Positions 5,808-7,271 of a stretch of 7,271 nucleotides of DNA are shown piece by piece; the first letter of the stretch is position 1, and each line of letters opens with the position of its first letter. A program made the position numbers and the translations under genes. The notes below the pieces were generated by a model. It had not been told where the DNA came from and did no database searches. It was given only the letters and a program-made list of their open reading frames with translations. The DNA comes from Bacillota bacterium (GTDB lineage Bacteria > Bacillota > Clostridia > Christensenellales > Aristaeellaceae), in the NCBI GenBank assembly GCA_023391725.1, contig JAEWAH010000222.1:1-7271 (forward strand), written 5' to 3'.

Positions 5808-6596
5808 TCACCCGTTCTGTTGGGCGCCGGGCTGCTGGATCTGGGCCTGTGGATACTGTTCCTTGATCTTGTTCGCCTGGGCCTGGGTCAGGTTAGCGAT
5901 GATGACTTGATAATTGGCGCTCCCCTCCCCAGGCGGGTCCTCATTCAGCGCCTCCCAGGTCTCCTGCCCGATCACCCCATCCGCCTTCATTCCCCTGGCG
6001 GTCTGGAATGCGATCACCGCCGCCTGGGTCTCCTTGCCGAAAATGCCGTCCGCGCCGTACAGTTCCAGGGGGAAGCCGTGAGCTATCAGCCGAAGCTGGG
6101 CTTCCGTCACCCAATAGCCCGTGCTCCCGCGGCTTAGCTGCGGCAGTTGGGCAGGAGGCGTTTGCGGCGATTCCCCGGTATAGTCCACACCCAAAAGCTT
6201 CGCGGCGGAATGCCAGCCGGAAACGCTGCTTTTTACGACCCCGTCTTTTGTTGACTTGGCCTCTATCACTTCACCGTTTCCAATATACAGGCCCACATGG
6301 TAATAATCCCCCTGGCCATCGTTTTTGTAGCCGGCGGGTTCCTGTCCACTTCTGCGCCAGCGGAAAACCGCCATACCCGGCACAAGGTCAATCTGGCCAA
6401 CGAGCCCTTTTTCGGTGGTATATTTACGCCACATGGTGTTGCTTCCGTGGTATATAGAGCCGCCCAGTTTTCTGAAAGCATAGGCGAACGCACCGCTGCA
6501 GTCCACCACTCCTTCCCGGGCGGCGCCCCATTGGTACTTCCATTTTTCTTGGTACATCACCTGGAATATGGCAATCAGCTGCGATGGCTGAATCAT
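5808..6596 (-). CDS. NlpC/P60 (C40) cell-wall hydrolase with a peptidoglycan-binding domain, lysin-like
   Basis: The 262-residue protein starts at ATG 6596 with GGGGAG 7 bases upstream. Residues 1-140 are an NlpC/P60 cysteine peptidase domain, which normally cuts peptide stems of peptidoglycan. The catalytic Cys33 lies in VVDCSGAFAYAF and His100 in DYYHVGLYIGNG; the third polar position is Glu112 (VIEAKS) rather than the more usual His, Asn or Gln. A Pro/Gln-rich linker (142-154) leads to a PG_binding_1-like domain (about 160-218; YGADGIFGKETQAAV, GVIGQETWEAL). The tail (229-262) carries ANLTQAQANKIKEQYPQA. There is no signal peptide or membrane segment, which fits phage-type endolysins released by a holin or by lysis better than normal secreted hydrolases. 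No other phage gene is nearby, so a domesticated or stranded lysin is inferred. Confidence 0.88.
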   Translation of the reverse strand: MIQPSQLIAIFQVMYQEKWKYQWGAAREGVVDCSGAFAYAFRKLGGSIYHGSNTMWRKYTTEKGLVGQIDLVPGMAVFRWRRSGQEPAGYKNDGQGDYYHVGLYIGNGEVIEAKSTKDGVVKSSVSGWHSAAKLLGVDYTGESPQTPPAQLPQLSRGSTGYWVTEAQLRLIAHGFPLELYGADGIFGKETQAAVIAFQTARGMKADGVIGQETWEALNEDPPGEGSANYQVIIANLTQAQANKIKEQYPQAQIQQPGAQQNG

Positions 6597-6612
6597 GTTT
6601 TCACTCCCCGTC

Positions 6613-6627
6613 GGACGCTAGCCGTCC
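6613..6627. repeat. Short inverted repeat just upstream of the lysin-like gene
   Basis: GGACG-CTAGC-CGTCC forms a 5-bp stem that ends 3 bases from the ribosome site GGGGAG (6604-6609) of the minus-strand gene. It could affect translation or be an operator, but it is short enough to arise by chance. Confidence 0.25.
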
Positions 6628-6665
6628 CATATCACCCTATGCCCGGGGAGGCATCTCAGTTCAAG

Positions 6666-6702
6666 AAAAAGGCCCCGCTGACCCTTTTTCGGTCTGCGGG
6701 GC
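6666..6702 (-). terminator. Rho-independent terminator of the Smr-domain gene
   Basis: On the minus strand GCCCCGC-A-GACC (6702-6691) pairs with GGTC-A-GCGGGGC (6680-6672 region) around a GAAAAAG loop, with one internal mismatch, followed by CTTTTTCTT (T run at 6670-6666). It is a strong canonical terminator placed about 108 bases after the smr-like stop and just before the lysin-like gene, separating the two transcripts. Confidence 0.82.
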
Positions 6703-6810
6703 TTGCCCTCATGCCTTTTCTTCTCTTTCCTGCGCAATTTTTTTCCGGCGTGGATTCTCGGGGAACCATCCTTTGCCCACGCGCCGTATTCTATGTTCCT
6801 TTCCGGCCAA

Positions 6811-7056
6811 TCAATATTCCCGAAGCACCAGTTCCGTTTCACCGGGGTTCAGGGAAGGAGCTATCCTAAGCACTTTGGGGTGCTTGGGGTACTCCTCCCT
6901 GATCATATCCTTCAGCTCTGTCCCCCCGTGATAGCCGTGGATGATCCGCAAACGGTACACGCTTTTATCAGCGCATCTCAGGCTGCTGTCGATCAGGACC
7001 CGGGCCTGATACTTGTTCCTGCCATGCACATCGATCTGCACAACTCCCGGCTGCAT
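6811..7056 (-). CDS. Small stand-alone Smr-domain protein
   Basis: The 81-residue protein starts at ATG 7056, supported by TAAGGAGG with a 6-base spacer; an upstream in-frame ATG at 7083 has no such site. Almost the whole chain is one Smr domain. VVQIDVHG (5-12) is the LDxH motif, RLRIIHGYHGGTELKDMI (35-52) contains the second conserved loop, and HPKVLRIAPSLNPGETELVL closes the fold. Smr domains of MutS2 and related proteins bind branched or stalled nucleic-acid structures, and some nick DNA or RNA; MutS2 and SmrB act on collided ribosomes or mRNA. This protein has no MutS or other partner domain, so its target is unknown. The tyrosine/histidine loop HGYHGG differs from the HGKGTG of MutS2 and may lack the same catalysis. 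It appears monocistronic, ending at the terminator near 6666-6702. Confidence 0.85.
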   Translation of the reverse strand: MQPGVVQIDVHGRNKYQARVLIDSSLRCADKSVYRLRIIHGYHGGTELKDMIREEYPKHPKVLRIAPSLNPGETELVLREY

Positions 7057-7097
7057 GATAGCCCTCCTTACGCGCGCGCACATGTTTCTTTTCCCTT

Positions 7098-7106
7098 TAA
7101 TACCAC
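7098..7106 (-). promoter_or_regulatory. Possible extended -10 promoter of the Smr-domain gene
   Basis: On the minus strand TGG precedes TATTAA (7103-7098), an extended -10 form. The region 17 bases upstream (GAAGGT) does not look like a -35. Initiation near 7091 would leave about 35 bases before ATG 7056. Confidence 0.25.
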
Positions 7107-7186
7107 CCCGGACCGAAAAAACCTTCCCGCTGGGCCAAAAAAAGCTTCAAAAGATGATACTTTTGTTGTAATATGGAGGAAAGGTC

Positions 7187-7271
7187 GTGTGTCTTCTTCT
7201 CAATTTATACGGAGCGTTAAGCCTGCGCTTTCGCCCCCGGAACATGCGTATGGAGGTGTATAGGACTATGA
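7187..7271 (+). CDS. Possible 5' end of a plus-strand gene leaving the right edge
   Basis: Two ribosome sites are followed by in-phase starts: GGAGGAAAGG (7175-7184) with GTG 7187, and GGAGGTG (7252-7258) with ATG 7268. The frame is open from 7187 to the edge (28 codons, beginning MCLLLNLYGALSLRFRPRN if GTG is used). ATG 7244 and ATG 7250 are in the same phase. I do not recognise the product. Which start is real cannot be decided from so few codons; the first segment could also be only leader sequence. Confidence 0.35.
   Translation, partial: MCLLLNLYGALSLRFRPRNMRMEVYRTM

Noticed and set aside
5155..5811. A 218-codon minus-strand frame across the end of noc and the spacer
   Set aside because: It is antisense to noc and runs through the palindromic element and hairpins; its Arg-rich translation looks like translated repeat.
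6297..7263. Plus-strand frames 6297-6869 and 6703-7263, and minus frame 6618-6842
   Set aside because: They overlap the lysin-like gene, the Smr gene or the terminator at 6666-6702, and none has a supporting ribosome site or domain.
1..7271. CRISPR array, tRNA/rRNA genes, insertion sequences, toxin-antitoxin or defence cassettes
   Set aside because: No regularly spaced repeats, cloverleaf, rRNA segment, transposase or recognisable defence genes were seen on either strand.

Overview
The window looks like chromosomal backbone DNA of a G+C-rich member of the Clostridia (Bacillota). The support is the gene set: a CdaA/CdaR cyclic di-AMP synthase pair, RsmG followed by a Noc-type ParB paralogue, strong AAGGAGG-type ribosome sites and A/T-rich sigma-A-like promoters. 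The genus cannot be fixed from this sequence.

Left part (1-2141, minus strand): cdaA, encoding a membrane diadenylate cyclase, overlaps by 4 bases the start of cdaR, its YbbR-repeat regulator, which runs off the left edge. A 257-base divergent spacer (2142-2398) holds a probable promoter for each direction and an unusual set of overlapping inverted repeats.

Centre (2399-5601, plus strand): radC (JAMM-domain RadC family), a membrane-anchored DUF218/YdcF-like protein and rsmG (16S rRNA G527 methyltransferase) are closely packed and probably co-transcribed. After a 257-base spacer with a T8 tract, an Noc-like site and a long stem-loop comes noc. Its reading frame breaks in a proline/C-rich stretch near 5419-5437. 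The missing C-terminal domain is intact in the -1 frame up to 5601, so noc is either a frameshifted gene or carries a one-base sequence error. The soj and spo0J genes that often follow noc are absent.

Right part (5602-7271): a convergent spacer holds a candidate dispersed palindromic element and two stem-loops. On the minus strand follow a signal-peptide-less NlpC/P60 plus peptidoglycan-binding-domain protein that resembles a phage lysin, and a small stand-alone Smr-domain protein with a clear terminator. At the extreme right edge, one or two ribosome sites mark the start of a plus-strand gene that leaves the window.

Functionally the window joins cell-wall and turgor signalling (c-di-AMP), ribosome modification and chromosome/division coordination (Noc), with one probably phage-derived wall hydrolase. 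I did not find a convincing new multi-gene system. The items most worth checking are the broken noc, the structured spacers at 2213-2284 and 4599-4703, and the orphan lysin.
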